A DNA stretch of 64,000 nucleotides from Candidatus Thalassarchaeum sp. (GTDB lineage Archaea; Thermoplasmatota; Poseidoniia; Poseidoniales; Thalassarchaeaceae). The position numbers and the translations under genes were made by a program. Positions 35,151 through 45,117 of the stretch are shown piece by piece. Positions within the stretch are counted from its first letter, which is position 1, and each line of letters opens with the position of its first letter. Where the stretch lies: assembly GCA_022449345.1 (NCBI GenBank), contig JAKURL010000005.1, positions 38,570 through 102,569 on the forward strand, given 5' to 3'. Under the pieces are notes generated by a model. That model saw only the letters and a list, made by a program, of their open reading frames with translations. It did no database searches and was not told the DNA's origin.

Positions 35151-37160
35151 TTAACTCTGCGCAAACAAATCCGGATGCCAAGCAGTAATCTTGCCAGTGA
35201 AGGCGCTTGCCATTACCGTCAGAGGGCTTGCGAGGTACAATTTTCCTGGACCAGAACGACCTTGGAAATTGCGATTAATCGCTGATACCGTGACTTGGCC
35301 CTCTAATTCAGAGACTCCTGGGCCAGCGCCAATGCAAGCGCCACAACCAGGATCGATTAGTTTCACACCAGCGCGCTCGAATAGGTCACTCCACCCATTT
35401 CGTGCAGACAGATCTTTGACCGTTTTCGAACCAAATTGAATGTAGCAATCGACATCTTCTGCGATTGTGAGTCCAGCATCCAGAGCAGCTTGAGTTACCA
35501 TCGCGTAGTATGCGAAGTCGTCATCCTTTCCAGCGGTGCAAGAGCCAGCGTATGCAATATTGATTTTCACATCTCCCAAATCCTCGATATATGCTCCGTT
35601 TGTTGGATCAGATGGGATTCCTGCATCGGGGTCACCTGGGTGCGCAACCATAGGGCGAATTCCTGAAAGGTCAATCGTATGCACACCACCGTGGTAAACT
35701 GCATTTTCATCTGGAAGAACGAAGGCAGATCGGATTTCATCTTCGGTCAAATCGTTTCGTCGTTTCAATAACCATTCAACGGTTAGGTCATCGGGTTCGC
35801 AGATACCAGTCTTTGCCGAACATTCAGTCGCCATGTTGCATAGGGTCGCCCGCTCATCCATAGAAAGTGAAGTCAAACCAGGACCTCCAAATTCCATTGA
35901 GCGGTCGAGGGTGTCTGACTGGGATGCGTATTTCCAAAGAACGTGCAGAATCACATCCTTGGCTGTACAACCAGGGTCTAGACTTCCAACCAATTCGAAG
36001 CGAATGCTTTCTGGAACTTTGACGAATGCGAATTGGTTGTGGACTAAGTTGGCGTATTCGGTTGAACCAACTCCGTATGTCAGAGCATTGCTGGCTCCCC
36101 CCATGCAGGTGTGACTATCAGTCGCTTGGATGAAGTCGCCAACATCGATGAATTCCTCACGCGCGACTTGGTGACAAATTCCTGGGCTAACTCCGTTAAC
36201 CGCTGAGTAATCTCGCACGCCCGTGTGTTGCTGGAAATATACCTGTAAATCGCGTAAAGTCTGAATTTTGTCTTCAAATCGAGCAAACCTTGCAACTCCT
36301 GTAGCGTACAGAAGGTGATCCTCGAATACCGCGAACTTTGGAGGGTTAGGTAGAGAGTAATCCTCTCCATATTCATCTGCTAGGAAATTGTGTACCTGAG
36401 CGGTAGTAAATTCGTGAGAATATCCCCCATCGACTTGCGCCAGTACAGCATCACCTGGTTTGACATAACCGCGTATTCCATTCTGCCCTAGCAACTTGTT
36501 GGAAATCATCTTCTCAGCCATTGTCATTGGAACAGGCTCGGTACTAACAGCAGGCAATATCACCTCACCCGCCTTCAGTCGCTTAGCAAAGGGAAAAATT
36601 CCTCCATTCTCGATAATGAGTTGAGTAACAGGGTCGTATTTCCCAGTGAATTCGGCTAGCTCAATACTATCGCCATTTTGTAGCCGTTCGAGCATCGCAT
36701 GGCCGCCCATCAATTGCCCTAGGTTGATGTTGTTTCGCTCATGAATTGGAGCAAAGGAAGCCGCGATAACAATCCGAACACCGGACCATCTCTCGCATTG
36801 AGCAGCCGTCTCTCGGCTACTACCAGTGCCCTTTCGATGGCCGCTTACGATTACTTCGAATCCTCCATCCATCAAGGCCCGAGGTTCGAAAACTCGTCGA
36901 CCTTCGTGCAGAAGACCCGCGTACGCATTCTCAGCCAATATAGCAGGGTCGTGATCAAAACACACCCATGCAGGAGTCATTACGTCGGTGTTGATGTCGT
37001 CTAGTAGGTCCTCAACGGACAAATCTTCCATCCTAAGATTCAGTCCTTCATACAATTGCTTGCGAATCAACTCGAGGTCTTTTGTCAGAAACAGCACCCT
37101 TTTGTCGGGGTTTAGGCAGACTTTCGAAGGAGGCCAAGACAGCATACCAACACCTCTCAC
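35151..37160 (-). CDS. Aconitase-superfamily dehydratase, swivel domain first (aconitase / homoaconitase / IPM isomerase type)
   Basis: A 669-residue fusion. Residues 40-230 are the swivel (small-subunit) domain with the GHRKGTGSSRE substrate loop. Residues 240-669 are the large-subunit part with 4Fe-4S cysteines in TDSHTCMGG (near 347), YAGSCTAGK (near 537) and CGACIGAGPG (near 607). Most aconitases and fused IPM isomerases have the swivel domain at the C-terminus. A swivel-first order occurs in AcnB, but without the HEAT-like domain here. The substrate cannot be fixed from sequence; an aconitase role would fit the isocitrate dehydrogenase gene 6.7 kb away. It is divergent from TFB. Confidence 0.82.
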   Translation of the reverse strand: MRGVGMLSWPPSKVCLNPDKRVLFLTKDLELIRKQLYEGLNLRMEDLSVEDLLDDINTDVMTPAWVCFDHDPAILAENAYAGLLHEGRRVFEPRALMDGGFEVIVSGHRKGTGSSRETAAQCERWSGVRIVIAASFAPIHERNNINLGQLMGGHAMLERLQNGDSIELAEFTGKYDPVTQLIIENGGIFPFAKRLKAGEVILPAVSTEPVPMTMAEKMISNKLLGQNGIRGYVKPGDAVLAQVDGGYSHEFTTAQVHNFLADEYGEDYSLPNPPKFAVFEDHLLYATGVARFARFEDKIQTLRDLQVYFQQHTGVRDYSAVNGVSPGICHQVAREEFIDVGDFIQATDSHTCMGGASNALTYGVGSTEYANLVHNQFAFVKVPESIRFELVGSLDPGCTAKDVILHVLWKYASQSDTLDRSMEFGGPGLTSLSMDERATLCNMATECSAKTGICEPDDLTVEWLLKRRNDLTEDEIRSAFVLPDENAVYHGGVHTIDLSGIRPMVAHPGDPDAGIPSDPTNGAYIEDLGDVKINIAYAGSCTAGKDDDFAYYAMVTQAALDAGLTIAEDVDCYIQFGSKTVKDLSARNGWSDLFERAGVKLIDPGCGACIGAGPGVSELEGQVTVSAINRNFQGRSGPGKLYLASPLTVMASAFTGKITAWHPDLFAQS

Positions 37161-37251
37161 TTAGTTTATGCCAAGGTCCGTTGCTATTTCACCGTTGGCG
37201 AGAGAATGAGCAGGCTCGCAGACCTTCGTTTACCCGCAATTTATTGAACCT

Positions 37252-37266
37252 CTAAGGTTTAAATAA
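37252..37266 (+). promoter_or_regulatory. Archaeal BRE/TATA promoter of the TFB gene
   Basis: CTAAGG followed by TTTAAATA (37258-37265) forms a good BRE plus TATA box about 53 bases upstream of the TFB ATG, which predicts a transcription start near 37288. A GGGGTGA Shine-Dalgarno-like site lies at about 37304-37310. Confidence 0.6.
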
Positions 37267-37317
37267 GAAGTCGATTGCGAATATTTTACCTTTCGGGTCG
37301 AAAGGGGTGATTAAGAA

Positions 37318-38244
37318 ATGTCAGAGTATCTTGTTGAAGACATTGTCAAGTGTAGTGAATGCGGTTCGAGGAACTTGAACCGAGACGAAACTCGAGGAGA
37401 AGTCGTCTGTGATGATTGTGGCCTTGTCCTTGAAGACAAGGTTATCGATCAAGGTGCCGAATGGCGTGTTTTCAGCCCCGAGCAAGGAGACCAGCGCGCA
37501 CGTACCGGTGCTCCAATGACCGTGATGCTTCACGACAAAGGTCTCTCTACCGATATCGACTGGCAAAACAAGGACTATTCTGGAAAGACAATCTCTTCCC
37601 GGTACCGATCTCAATTCTACCGAATGAGAAAGTGGCAGAAACGCTCTCGAGTAAGCAATGCTACAGAGCGTAACCTAGCAATGGCTCTTGCCGAATTGGA
37701 CAGAATGGCAAGCCGCCTTGATCTTCCAAAGAGCATCCGTGAAACCGCCGCTGTCAACTATAAGAAAGCGGTTGAGAAGAGACTCATTCGAGGCCGCTCA
37801 ATCGAGGGTGTAGCTGCAGCCTCTCTGTATGCAGCTTGCCGCCAATGCAACAACCCACGAACACTCGACGAAATCGGCGATGCTAGCCGAACCGGCCGAA
37901 AGGAAATCGGCCGCACTTACCGATTCATGGTACGTGAGTTGAAGATGAAGATCCCACCAACAAAGCCTGAGGATTACATCCCTCGATTCTGCTCTGGTCT
38001 AGACCTCGACGCTGAGGTCCAAGCCAAGGCATACGAGTTGATTCAGAAAGCTCAGGAGAAGGAACTTACCAGCGGCCGAGGACCAACCGGTATCGCCGCC
38101 TCAATCATCTACATCGCATCGGTTCTTTGCGGAAAGCGCCGAACTCAGCGAGAGGTTGCTGAAGTGGCTGGAGTCACAGAAGTTACAATCCGAAACAGGT
38201 ACAAGGAACTCATCCAGAACCTGAACATCGAACTAGAGATTTGA
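37318..38244 (+). CDS. tfb: Transcription initiation factor B (TFIIB homologue)
   Basis: A 308-residue general transcription factor. The N-terminal zinc ribbon has CSECGS and CDDCGL (residues 13-37), followed by the B-finger/reader region [19 protein letters not shown]. Two cyclin-like repeats come next, the first with [15 protein letters not shown] and the second with [19 protein letters not shown]. The C-terminal BRE-recognising helix-turn-helix reads [21 protein letters not shown]. The sequence is complete and canonical. It has its own promoter upstream. The next gene starts within a few bases of its stop. Confidence 0.98.
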   Translation: MSEYLVEDIVKCSECGSRNLNRDETRGEVVCDDCGLVLEDKVIDQGAEWRVFSPEQGDQRARTGAPMTVMLHDKGLSTDIDWQNKDYSGKTISSRYRSQFYRMRKWQKRSRVSNATERNLAMALAELDRMASRLDLPKSIRETAAVNYKKAVEKRLIRGRSIEGVAAASLYAACRQCNNPRTLDEIGDASRTGRKEIGRTYRFMVRELKMKIPPTKPEDYIPRFCSGLDLDAEVQAKAYELIQKAQEKELTSGRGPTGIAASIIYIASVLCGKRRTQREVAEVAGVTEVTIRNRYKELIQNLNIELEI

Positions 38245-38248
38245 GTCG

Positions 38249-39586
38249 GTGGCCCAGATGGCCAGACGTGAAGGCAACGCCTTAGTCTGGCAGTTAACCG
38301 ATGAGAGGCTTAAGCGAGCGGTGCGCGAAGCATTCGAGATTGCACCGCTACCAAATCCACCTCTGGAATTACCCGATTTCCCAGCAATTCCTCCGGCAGA
38401 CGCAGAATCTTTAGTCCGACAGGCTGCTGGAATCTTTGCTATTGATCGCCAAGGATTTAACATGAGATTAGCAGAAGTTTGCGAACTTCATCTGCCAGAC
38501 TATGTTAGACGATCGATTGATTCTGAAGAAGCAGAATCCGACTGGTTAGCATCGAACTCAGAAGAGGTCGCCGAGAGAATTCTTGCCCTACAGGTTCGAG
38601 ATTGGCTAGCAGTTGCATTGGATGAGGCTACACCAGATACTGACCGTTGGTATCTCGGCGTATCCCTCTTGCAGGGATTGGCATTGGGAGGAACTGAAGT
38701 TGCTAGAGATGATTGCTACTATTTGCTTGAGGCGATTGCCTATGCTGTAACTCCTGGAAATTTACCTTATGCAAATGTAGCTGGTAATCACCAGATTGCT
38801 TGGTCACCAGCGATGAGGACCAGCGATCCGCTGCCTCCTCATCCAGCCGGTGCGATGGCCGCGACAACTATCCTCGACACACTATCGATGAAACCAGAAT
38901 CCTCAACAAAAGTTCTACCCAAATGGTTAGAGAACCTATCTGTTTCACTCCAACTTTGTCCGATATTAGCAATTTCCTCGCGTGTAATCGATGGCCTTGG
39001 AAGAGCCGACGAGGATAGTAGCCCGTATGTGCGAGCAGGTTTGCAGATGTTATCGCATTCTCCAGAGGAGGCGATAGACATTCTAGTTGCATCAGCAGAT
39101 CATCGCTCGGTTAGTGCTCGAAGAACCGTTGCAGAATCGATTTCGCGAATCTATTCTGAAGAACCGAACCTTGCGCTAACCCTCGCAGACCGACTACTCT
39201 CTGACCAAGACGACTCAGTACAGACACTTTGCGCGTCATTTGTGGGGGGCCTCGCGCGTATCTCCGAAGAGGAATTTGTTTCAAGAGCTAAATTGATTCT
39301 CACTCAAGGAAATCACAAGGTGGTGCAAAGATTGGTTGAATCTGGCCTTCGTGACTACCTTTCAGCCAACCCAACAGATCCACATTCATTACTATCTTCG
39401 GCTTGGTTAGTGTCCTCTGAAGTAGGTCGCTCTCGTGTCGGTAATCTAATTGTCGAGCAAGCAAGAGTTGCACCGGAGGCTTTCCTGACGACTTGTAAAT
39501 CGGTCAAACAAGCAAACTCAGAGGCTTACGACAAATTGGCAAATTGGCTCGAGATGAGAAGTTCTGAAGCCTTCGAATTATTGTAG
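38249..39586 (+). CDS. Uncharacterised alpha-helical (HEAT-like) protein downstream of TFB
   Basis: A 445-residue protein of unknown family. Residues 1-110 carry Pro-rich and acidic segments. Residues 200-440 are strongly helical, with repeat-like segments such as EEAIDILVASADHRSVSARRTVAESI and LADRLLSDQDDSVQTLCASFVGG that look like HEAT repeats. The start is GTG at 38249, 4 bases after the TFB stop; an in-frame ATG is at 38258. The close spacing implies co-transcription with TFB, so a link to transcription is possible but unproven. It converges with the ribonucleotide reductase gene. Confidence 0.6.
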   Translation: MAQMARREGNALVWQLTDERLKRAVREAFEIAPLPNPPLELPDFPAIPPADAESLVRQAAGIFAIDRQGFNMRLAEVCELHLPDYVRRSIDSEEAESDWLASNSEEVAERILALQVRDWLAVALDEATPDTDRWYLGVSLLQGLALGGTEVARDDCYYLLEAIAYAVTPGNLPYANVAGNHQIAWSPAMRTSDPLPPHPAGAMAATTILDTLSMKPESSTKVLPKWLENLSVSLQLCPILAISSRVIDGLGRADEDSSPYVRAGLQMLSHSPEEAIDILVASADHRSVSARRTVAESISRIYSEEPNLALTLADRLLSDQDDSVQTLCASFVGGLARISEEEFVSRAKLILTQGNHKVVQRLVESGLRDYLSANPTDPHSLLSSAWLVSSEVGRSRVGNLIVEQARVAPEAFLTTCKSVKQANSEAYDKLANWLEMRSSEAFELL

Positions 39587-39588
39587 CC

Positions 39589-42500
39589 TCAAGAGCAACC
39601 TGTTGTAGCCCCACAAGCATTGCACTTGAGGCAAGTACCGTTTCGAACCATCTGACTACTACCACAGTCGTCGCAGATGTCTCCTGTGAAGCCACGCTCA
39701 CGCGCCATCCGACGGATACGTGAGTCTTCATCCTCAGTTGGAGCGACTGCATTCAATGTCAGTTGAACGTTTCTCTTCTCTCCTTGATTGCGCACAACAC
39801 CATCTTCTGTTTGCTCCGGTCTACTAATGGAAGTGGCGACTAAATCCTCCTCAGAGACGTGTGCAAGATCGTCGCGCTCTAGATATTGAATTGCCAATTC
39901 ACGGAATATGTAGTCAACGATTGAGGTAGACATCTTGACACGACCACTTCCGCCAGTCACCATTCCGCTTGGCTCGAACTTCTGGAAAGTGAATGACTTG
40001 ACGAATGCATCAAGAGGTACACCATACTGCAATCCAATCGAGACCGCAATAGCGAATTGATTCAGTAGAGATCGCCATGCCGCACCCTCTTTCGAGGTTG
40101 TAATCATTATCTCACCTAAGCGACCGTCGTCATAGTTGCTTGAAGATAGGTAAACCGTGTGGCCGCCTACACGCGCCTTCATCGTGCTCGATGCGCGTAC
40201 ATCAGGCAACGGTCTTCGATTGGCGATGTAATTGTGAACAAATTGTTCGGCCACTACGGTTGCAGCTGGAGCAGGAATTGGAAGCGCCTCGACAGCCTGT
40301 TCAACCATCTTGTGAACAACGGTGTCCGCCTCGTTTTCTTCTTCCTCCTCGTCAAGGCTTGTTGCATCTACTAATTGGTTCATCAGTGGTTGGCTGAGCT
40401 TACTTCCGTCGCGATAAACCGCACAAGCCTTGTTCATAGTTTCATGACTCAATTCGTAAGCAGCCCGAATCTCTTCGATAGTAGCATCCGCAGGCATATT
40501 GATGGTTTTAGAGATGGCTCCTGAAATGAATGGCTGAGCGGCAGCCATCATCAGTACGTGAGCCTTCCAATCGATTGAGCGCTTACCATACTTGCCGCAG
40601 GGCGTTGCACAATCGAAAACTGCCAAATGCTCGTCTTTGAGAGCAGGTGCCTCCTCGATTGTTCCGTATCCAAAGACGTGGTCATTGGCTCGGTCAATCT
40701 CTTCATCGGAGAATCCAAGATGACCAAGAGTATCGAAGAACGAGTCTTCGAATTGTTCCTGCGACATACCTAGAGTGTCAGTGCAAAAATCCTCCCCTAA
40801 AATCGAAGGCGCAAATGCCGAGCGAATATCAAAAACATCCGGGAAACTGGCTTCGACCTTCTTAATCATCTTTGCATCAAAGCCCGCAGCCTTGAGCACC
40901 TTCGAGGATACTGTAGGACAGTTTCCTAGTGCAGCAGACCCCATGATATATTCCTGAATTGCTTCAGTTTCTTTGTCGGAGTAACCCAATCGTCGAAGAG
41001 CATTTGGAACTCCGTGATTGATGATTCTCAACGAGCCACCACCAGCTAGTTCCTTGTATTGTACCAAAGCGAACTGCGGCTCGACCCCGGTCGTGTCAGC
41101 ACCCATGACTAATCCGATGGTGCCCGTTGGAGCGATTACTGTAGTCTGTGCATTTCTGAATCCGTGCTCCTCACCTTCCCTTAGTGCACGATCCCAAGCC
41201 GCTCGAGCAGCATCGAGCATATCCTTCGGACACCTTTTCGCTTTGATTCCCATTGGCGCTACCGTCAATCCTTCATATTCTTCAGTAGGAGCATCATATG
41301 CCGCTCGACGATGATTTCTCATCACTCGTAGCATATGGTCTGCATTCTCCGAATAGTTGGGGAACGGTCCAAGAACAGAAGCCATCTCGGCGCTGGTTGC
41401 ATAGGACTCCCCACACATAATCGATGTAACAGCGCCACAAATCGCGTACCCTCTCTCGTCGTCATAGGGAATGCCCATGTGCATCAGAAGTGAACCGAGG
41501 TTGCAGTATCCGAGACCAAGGGTTCGGTATTCGTAGGACTTCCGGGCAATTTCAGCCGAAGGGAATTGCGCCATTAGGACACTGATTTCTAGTGTAGCAG
41601 TCCAGAGCCTGACAGAGTGGCGGAAGTCTTCGACATCGAAGGTTTGAGTAGATTTGTCGTAGTAATGTAGCAGGTTGATACTAGCGAGATTGCAAGCGGT
41701 ATCATCGAGGAACATGTATTCACTACAAGGGTTAGAACCGTTGATACGACCACCCTCTGGACAGGTATGCCATTCGTTGATTGTGGTATCGAATTGAACA
41801 CCAGGATCGGCACAAGCCCAAGCAGTGTAAGCCACTTTATCCCAAAGTTCGGAAGCCGGCATTGAGCGGCAAGGCTCAGGTTCTCGCCCTCCATCCACCG
41901 CCTTTTGTAACTCAGTTCGGTGATACAGATTCCATTTGCCATCATTGCGAAGGGTATCCATGAATGAGTTTGGAACGCGAACGGAGTTGTTGGAGTTTTG
42001 ACCGGAGACGGTGCCGTATCCTTCACCTTGCCAGTTGGTATCTAATTGCTCAAACGTCAAAGCCTTCCAGCCTTGGCCAGCGAGGTCAAGAATTCGCTTG
42101 ATGTGCGGCTGTGGAACGCTATCTCGAACAGCCTTCACCATCGCCATCTTTAGGGCGTCATTTGCTGCTGGATTGATTCGTGAATCATCGTCATCATGAT
42201 CCCAAATAGCTGCCATGATTGTATCCGAATGTTTCTGCAATAGACTCGAACCGATTACTAGAGCAGACACCTTCTCCTCTTCCGATAGTTTCCAATCAAT
42301 GTATTCCTCAATGTCAGGGTGATCTAGATCAAGTGTAACCATCTTGGCGGCTCGACGAGTCGTTCCACCCGACTTGATTGCGCCAGCAGCTCGGTCACCA
42401 ATCTTGAGGAATGAAATCAGTCCGCTGGAAGTTCCACCACCAGATAGTGGTTCACCGGCTCCTCGTATTCTAGAGAAGTTGGAACCGGTTCCAGATCCAT

Positions 42501-43239
42501 ACTTGAATAGCAAAGCCTCACGATTCCATAGGCCCATAATTGACTCAGTCCCTCCAACCAGTGAATCACTTACTGATTGGATGAAGCAAGCGTGAGGTTG
42601 AGGGTGAGTGTAAGCATCCTCAGAAAGATTCAATTCTCCTGTTGTTGCATTAATGTAGTGATGTCCTTGAGCCGGACCTGTAATGCCGTAAGCCCAGTTG
42701 AGTCCGGTATTGAACCACTGTGGGCTATTTGGTGCAGATCGCTGACTTGCGATAAGATAACACATTTCATCGTAGAAGGCTCTAGCATCCGCTTCGCTAG
42801 CGAAGTATCCGTGAGTCCAACCCCAGTAGGTCCAGGTGCCTGCGAGGCGACGGAATAATCCCCGTCCATCCGTCTCGCCGACAAACCTGTCTTCTGGAGC
42901 AAGAGTCTGAAGTTTTTCGTGATCGGGCTCGCTGCGTTGTAGCCACTCTGGAACTCCGTCCTCCATCACCTTGCGCAGAGCAGCAGGAACGCCAGCCTTC
43001 CTCAGATACTTCTGAGCGCAGACCTTTCCAGGGACGCCAGCAAAACCTGAAGGCAACTGAACTCCATGGATCTCATGAGCTAAACTTCCGTCGGGGTTTC
43101 GGATCTCTACACTCATCTCAATCCATTCAAAAGCATCAAAAGGATCAGAACCAGCTGTAGTAAAACGGCGTTCGATTACTAACCCCCTCTCTGCTTCTCC
43201 AACATCGGCGACAATCTCATCATCTGTTCGCGTCTGCAT
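39589..43239 (-). CDS. nrdJ: Adenosylcobalamin-dependent (class II) ribonucleotide reductase
   Basis: About 1216 residues. The N-terminal and barrel parts match B12-dependent NrdJ, with SAPNSPQWFNTGLNWAYG, GSGTGSNFSRIRG, the finger-loop motif NGSNPCSEYMFLDDTACN near residue 500 and the PTGTIGLVMG motif. A long C-terminal extension ends in a zinc ribbon with CDDCGSS...CLKCNACG (last 30 residues). No ATP-cone domain was recognised at the N-terminus. The enzyme makes deoxynucleotides without oxygen dependence. The frame opens at GTG 43287, but that position lies in a perfect inverted repeat, and the ATG at 43239 (MQTRTDDEI) is preferred. The cofactor-forming adenosyltransferase gene is at 51308-51928. 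Confidence 0.95.
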   Translation of the reverse strand: MQTRTDDEIVADVGEAERGLVIERRFTTAGSDPFDAFEWIEMSVEIRNPDGSLAHEIHGVQLPSGFAGVPGKVCAQKYLRKAGVPAALRKVMEDGVPEWLQRSEPDHEKLQTLAPEDRFVGETDGRGLFRRLAGTWTYWGWTHGYFASEADARAFYDEMCYLIASQRSAPNSPQWFNTGLNWAYGITGPAQGHHYINATTGELNLSEDAYTHPQPHACFIQSVSDSLVGGTESIMGLWNREALLFKYGSGTGSNFSRIRGAGEPLSGGGTSSGLISFLKIGDRAAGAIKSGGTTRRAAKMVTLDLDHPDIEEYIDWKLSEEEKVSALVIGSSLLQKHSDTIMAAIWDHDDDDSRINPAANDALKMAMVKAVRDSVPQPHIKRILDLAGQGWKALTFEQLDTNWQGEGYGTVSGQNSNNSVRVPNSFMDTLRNDGKWNLYHRTELQKAVDGGREPEPCRSMPASELWDKVAYTAWACADPGVQFDTTINEWHTCPEGGRINGSNPCSEYMFLDDTACNLASINLLHYYDKSTQTFDVEDFRHSVRLWTATLEISVLMAQFPSAEIARKSYEYRTLGLGYCNLGSLLMHMGIPYDDERGYAICGAVTSIMCGESYATSAEMASVLGPFPNYSENADHMLRVMRNHRRAAYDAPTEEYEGLTVAPMGIKAKRCPKDMLDAARAAWDRALREGEEHGFRNAQTTVIAPTGTIGLVMGADTTGVEPQFALVQYKELAGGGSLRIINHGVPNALRRLGYSDKETEAIQEYIMGSAALGNCPTVSSKVLKAAGFDAKMIKKVEASFPDVFDIRSAFAPSILGEDFCTDTLGMSQEQFEDSFFDTLGHLGFSDEEIDRANDHVFGYGTIEEAPALKDEHLAVFDCATPCGKYGKRSIDWKAHVLMMAAAQPFISGAISKTINMPADATIEEIRAAYELSHETMNKACAVYRDGSKLSQPLMNQLVDATSLDEEEEENEADTVVHKMVEQAVEALPIPAPAATVVAEQFVHNYIANRRPLPDVRASSTMKARVGGHTVYLSSSNYDDGRLGEIMITTSKEGAAWRSLLNQFAIAVSIGLQYGVPLDAFVKSFTFQKFEPSGMVTGGSGRVKMSTSIVDYIFRELAIQYLERDDLAHVSEEDLVATSISRPEQTEDGVVRNQGEKRNVQLTLNAVAPTEDEDSRIRRMARERGFTGDICDDCGSSQMVRNGTCLKCNACGATTGCS

Positions 43240-43277
43240 TTCAACCACTTCCGAATCAATTCCCCGGCACGATTCTC

Positions 43278-43297
43278 TCCTTCGCACGCGCGAAGGA
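43278..43297 (-). promoter_or_regulatory. Perfect 8-bp inverted repeat at the ribonucleotide reductase start
   Basis: TCCTTCGC at 43278-43285 is repeated as GCGAAGGA at 43290-43297 with a four-base spacer. It lies about 39 bases upstream of the preferred ATG and over an alternative GTG start, so it could be an operator or a leader hairpin. Confidence 0.5.
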
Positions 43298-43358
43298 TTT
43301 GGTTGTACTCAAGGAGGGACTTTAATGATTAAGGAAAATACACCATCCCAACCAATAA

Positions 43359-43381
43359 ATTGTCATCGTAAAAATGACAAT
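43359..43381. promoter_or_regulatory. AT-rich inverted repeat between nrdJ and osmC
   Basis: ATTGTCAT at 43359-43366 is repeated as ATGACAAT at 43374-43381 with a seven-base spacer. It sits in the 174-base interval between the OsmC stop and the nrdJ ATG, both genes being on the minus strand, and could be an operator for nrdJ or the end of the osmC transcript. Confidence 0.45.
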
Positions 43382-43413
43382 CCATAACGCGTCGGAGAGT
43401 GTGACTTTACAAT

Positions 43414-43806
43414 TTAAGGACGTATATCTAGTGTCCATTCTACACTTGCGCCAGACCGTGAAACCATGATTCCAACAGAACAATCTTTCTCGTGAGAAAG
43501 TGAGATTATTCTCCGAACTAGTTTCTCCGGAACATCTCCTTCAACCACATAATGCATTTTCACTGAGGAAAATACCCGAGGCGGTTCTTCTGCTCGCTCA
43601 CCTTCTACATCGACCCACATCGCGCGAACATTTTCCATCCTATCTTTGAGACCAACTCTCAAGTCAACAAGTGAACAAGCTGCATGGGCTTGAAGCGTCA
43701 TTTCCATTGGGCTCGGTGCACTATCTGAATAGATTGGTGTAACCTTACCTGACTCGGTTTCTCCTTCCATGGTTCGCCCGCCAGTCCACCGAACAACACT
43801 CTTCAT
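43414..43806 (-). CDS. OsmC-family thiol peroxidase-like protein
   Basis: A 130-residue OsmC/YhfA-like protein. [20 protein letters not shown] carries the first conserved cysteine and [11 protein letters not shown] the second, at the spacing typical of the family that reduces organic hydroperoxides. [18 protein letters not shown] is the conserved linker helix. The divergent gap to the isocitrate dehydrogenase gene is short. The role in peroxide detoxification is inferred from the family. Confidence 0.88.
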   Translation of the reverse strand: MKSVVRWTGGRTMEGETESGKVTPIYSDSAPSPMEMTLQAHAACSLVDLRVGLKDRMENVRAMWVDVEGERAEEPPRVFSSVKMHYVVEGDVPEKLVRRIISLSHEKDCSVGIMVSRSGASVEWTLDIRP

Positions 43807-43878
43807 GCCCTCTCATCTACTGCGCCCGTCTTGAGGGTTGGCTTCTTGAGGCGAGGGGAAGTGGCGCGGCTGAGAGAC

Positions 43879-45108
43879 ATGGCTGAGGGCAGCGTGATTA
43901 CGATGGTAGAAGGCCGTTTAAACGTGCCCGATGAGCCAATAATTCACTACATTGAGGGAGATGGAATCGGAGTTGACATAACTCCAGTAATGATTGATAC
44001 CGTCAATGCAGCAGTTGAGAGAGCATACTCCGGGACTCGCCGAATTCATTGGTCTGAAGTATTAGCCGGAGAGAAAGCATTCAATGCTACAGGAGAATGG
44101 ATGCCAGAGGCAACTTTGGAAGCAATGAGAAACGGCCTCGTCTCAATCAAAGGCCCACTCACCACTCCTGTCGGTGGAGGAATTCGAAGCCTCAACGTCG
44201 CCCTTCGACAACAATTGGATTTGTTCGCTTGTGTCCGCCCTGTTCGATGGTACGCAGGGACGCCCAGCCCTGTCCGCGACCCAGGCGCAGTAGACATGAT
44301 CATCTTCAGAGAAAATAGCGAAGACGTCTACGCAGGAATAGAGTGGGAAGCGGGTAGTGAAGAGGTTGCGAAAGTAATCCAGTTCTTACAGAGAGAGATG
44401 GGAGTAGAAAAAATTCGATTTCCCAACACTTCCGGAATAGGAATCAAGCCGATTAGTATAGAAGGTACAGCGAGAATAGTTCGTGCCGCGATTCGATATG
44501 CCATTGACAATGACAAGGATTCAGTTACTTTGGTTCACAAGGGCAACATCATGAAATTCACAGAAGGAGGCTTCAGAGATTGGGGCTACCAACTCGCCAA
44601 AGATGAGTTTGGGGCAGTCGAATTAGACGGCGGTCCTTGGTGCACATTGACCAATCCAAAGACGGGCAATACAATCGTCATCAAGGATGTAATTGCGGAT
44701 GCCATGTTACAGCAAGTTCTCACCCGCCCGCGCGAATACGGCGTTCTCGCAACAATGAATCTCAATGGTGATTACATCTCAGACGCCCTAGCGGCACAGG
44801 TGGGGGGGATCGGAATTGCCCCGGGTGCGAACATCAACTACGACACTGGAATCTCCATCTTCGAGGCAACTCATGGAACAGCGCCGAAATATGCTGGACA
44901 AGACAAGGTCAACCCAGGCAGTCTGATACTATCTGCTGAGATGATGCTTCGACACATGGGTTGGGGAGAGGCTGCTAATCTAATTGTCAAGGGCATGGAA
45001 GGTGCGATTTCAGCAGGCACTGTGACCTACGATTTCGAACGCCTCATGGACGATGCAACACTTCTTTCCTGTTCCGAATTCGGCCGAACGCTAGTCTCTC
45101 ATATGTGA
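43879..45108 (+). CDS. icd: NADP-dependent isocitrate dehydrogenase, E. coli-like
   Basis: About 409 residues. The alignment I can make from memory to E. coli Icd is very close: [36 protein letters not shown] with the serine equivalent to E. coli Ser113, [14 protein letters not shown], and [18 protein letters not shown]. Lys and Tyr in TAPKYAG and the Tyr and Arg in TYDFERLMD are the NADP 2'-phosphate determinants. The enzyme oxidises isocitrate to 2-oxoglutarate. The ATG at 43879 gives the best N-terminus; the frame opens at 43831. Such similarity to a bacterial enzyme suggests acquisition from bacteria, which is inference. It starts a unit with the methyltransferase gene. Confidence 0.96.
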   Translation: MAEGSVITMVEGRLNVPDEPIIHYIEGDGIGVDITPVMIDTVNAAVERAYSGTRRIHWSEVLAGEKAFNATGEWMPEATLEAMRNGLVSIKGPLTTPVGGGIRSLNVALRQQLDLFACVRPVRWYAGTPSPVRDPGAVDMIIFRENSEDVYAGIEWEAGSEEVAKVIQFLQREMGVEKIRFPNTSGIGIKPISIEGTARIVRAAIRYAIDNDKDSVTLVHKGNIMKFTEGGFRDWGYQLAKDEFGAVELDGGPWCTLTNPKTGNTIVIKDVIADAMLQQVLTRPREYGVLATMNLNGDYISDALAAQVGGIGIAPGANINYDTGISIFEATHGTAPKYAGQDKVNPGSLILSAEMMLRHMGWGEAANLIVKGMEGAISAGTVTYDFERLMDDATLLSCSEFGRTLVSHM

Positions 45109-45117
45109 GGTGGTAGA

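Noticed and set aside
40140..40397. Small plus-strand frames inside the ribonucleotide reductase gene
   Set aside because: They are antisense shadows of a well-supported gene with no independent signal.
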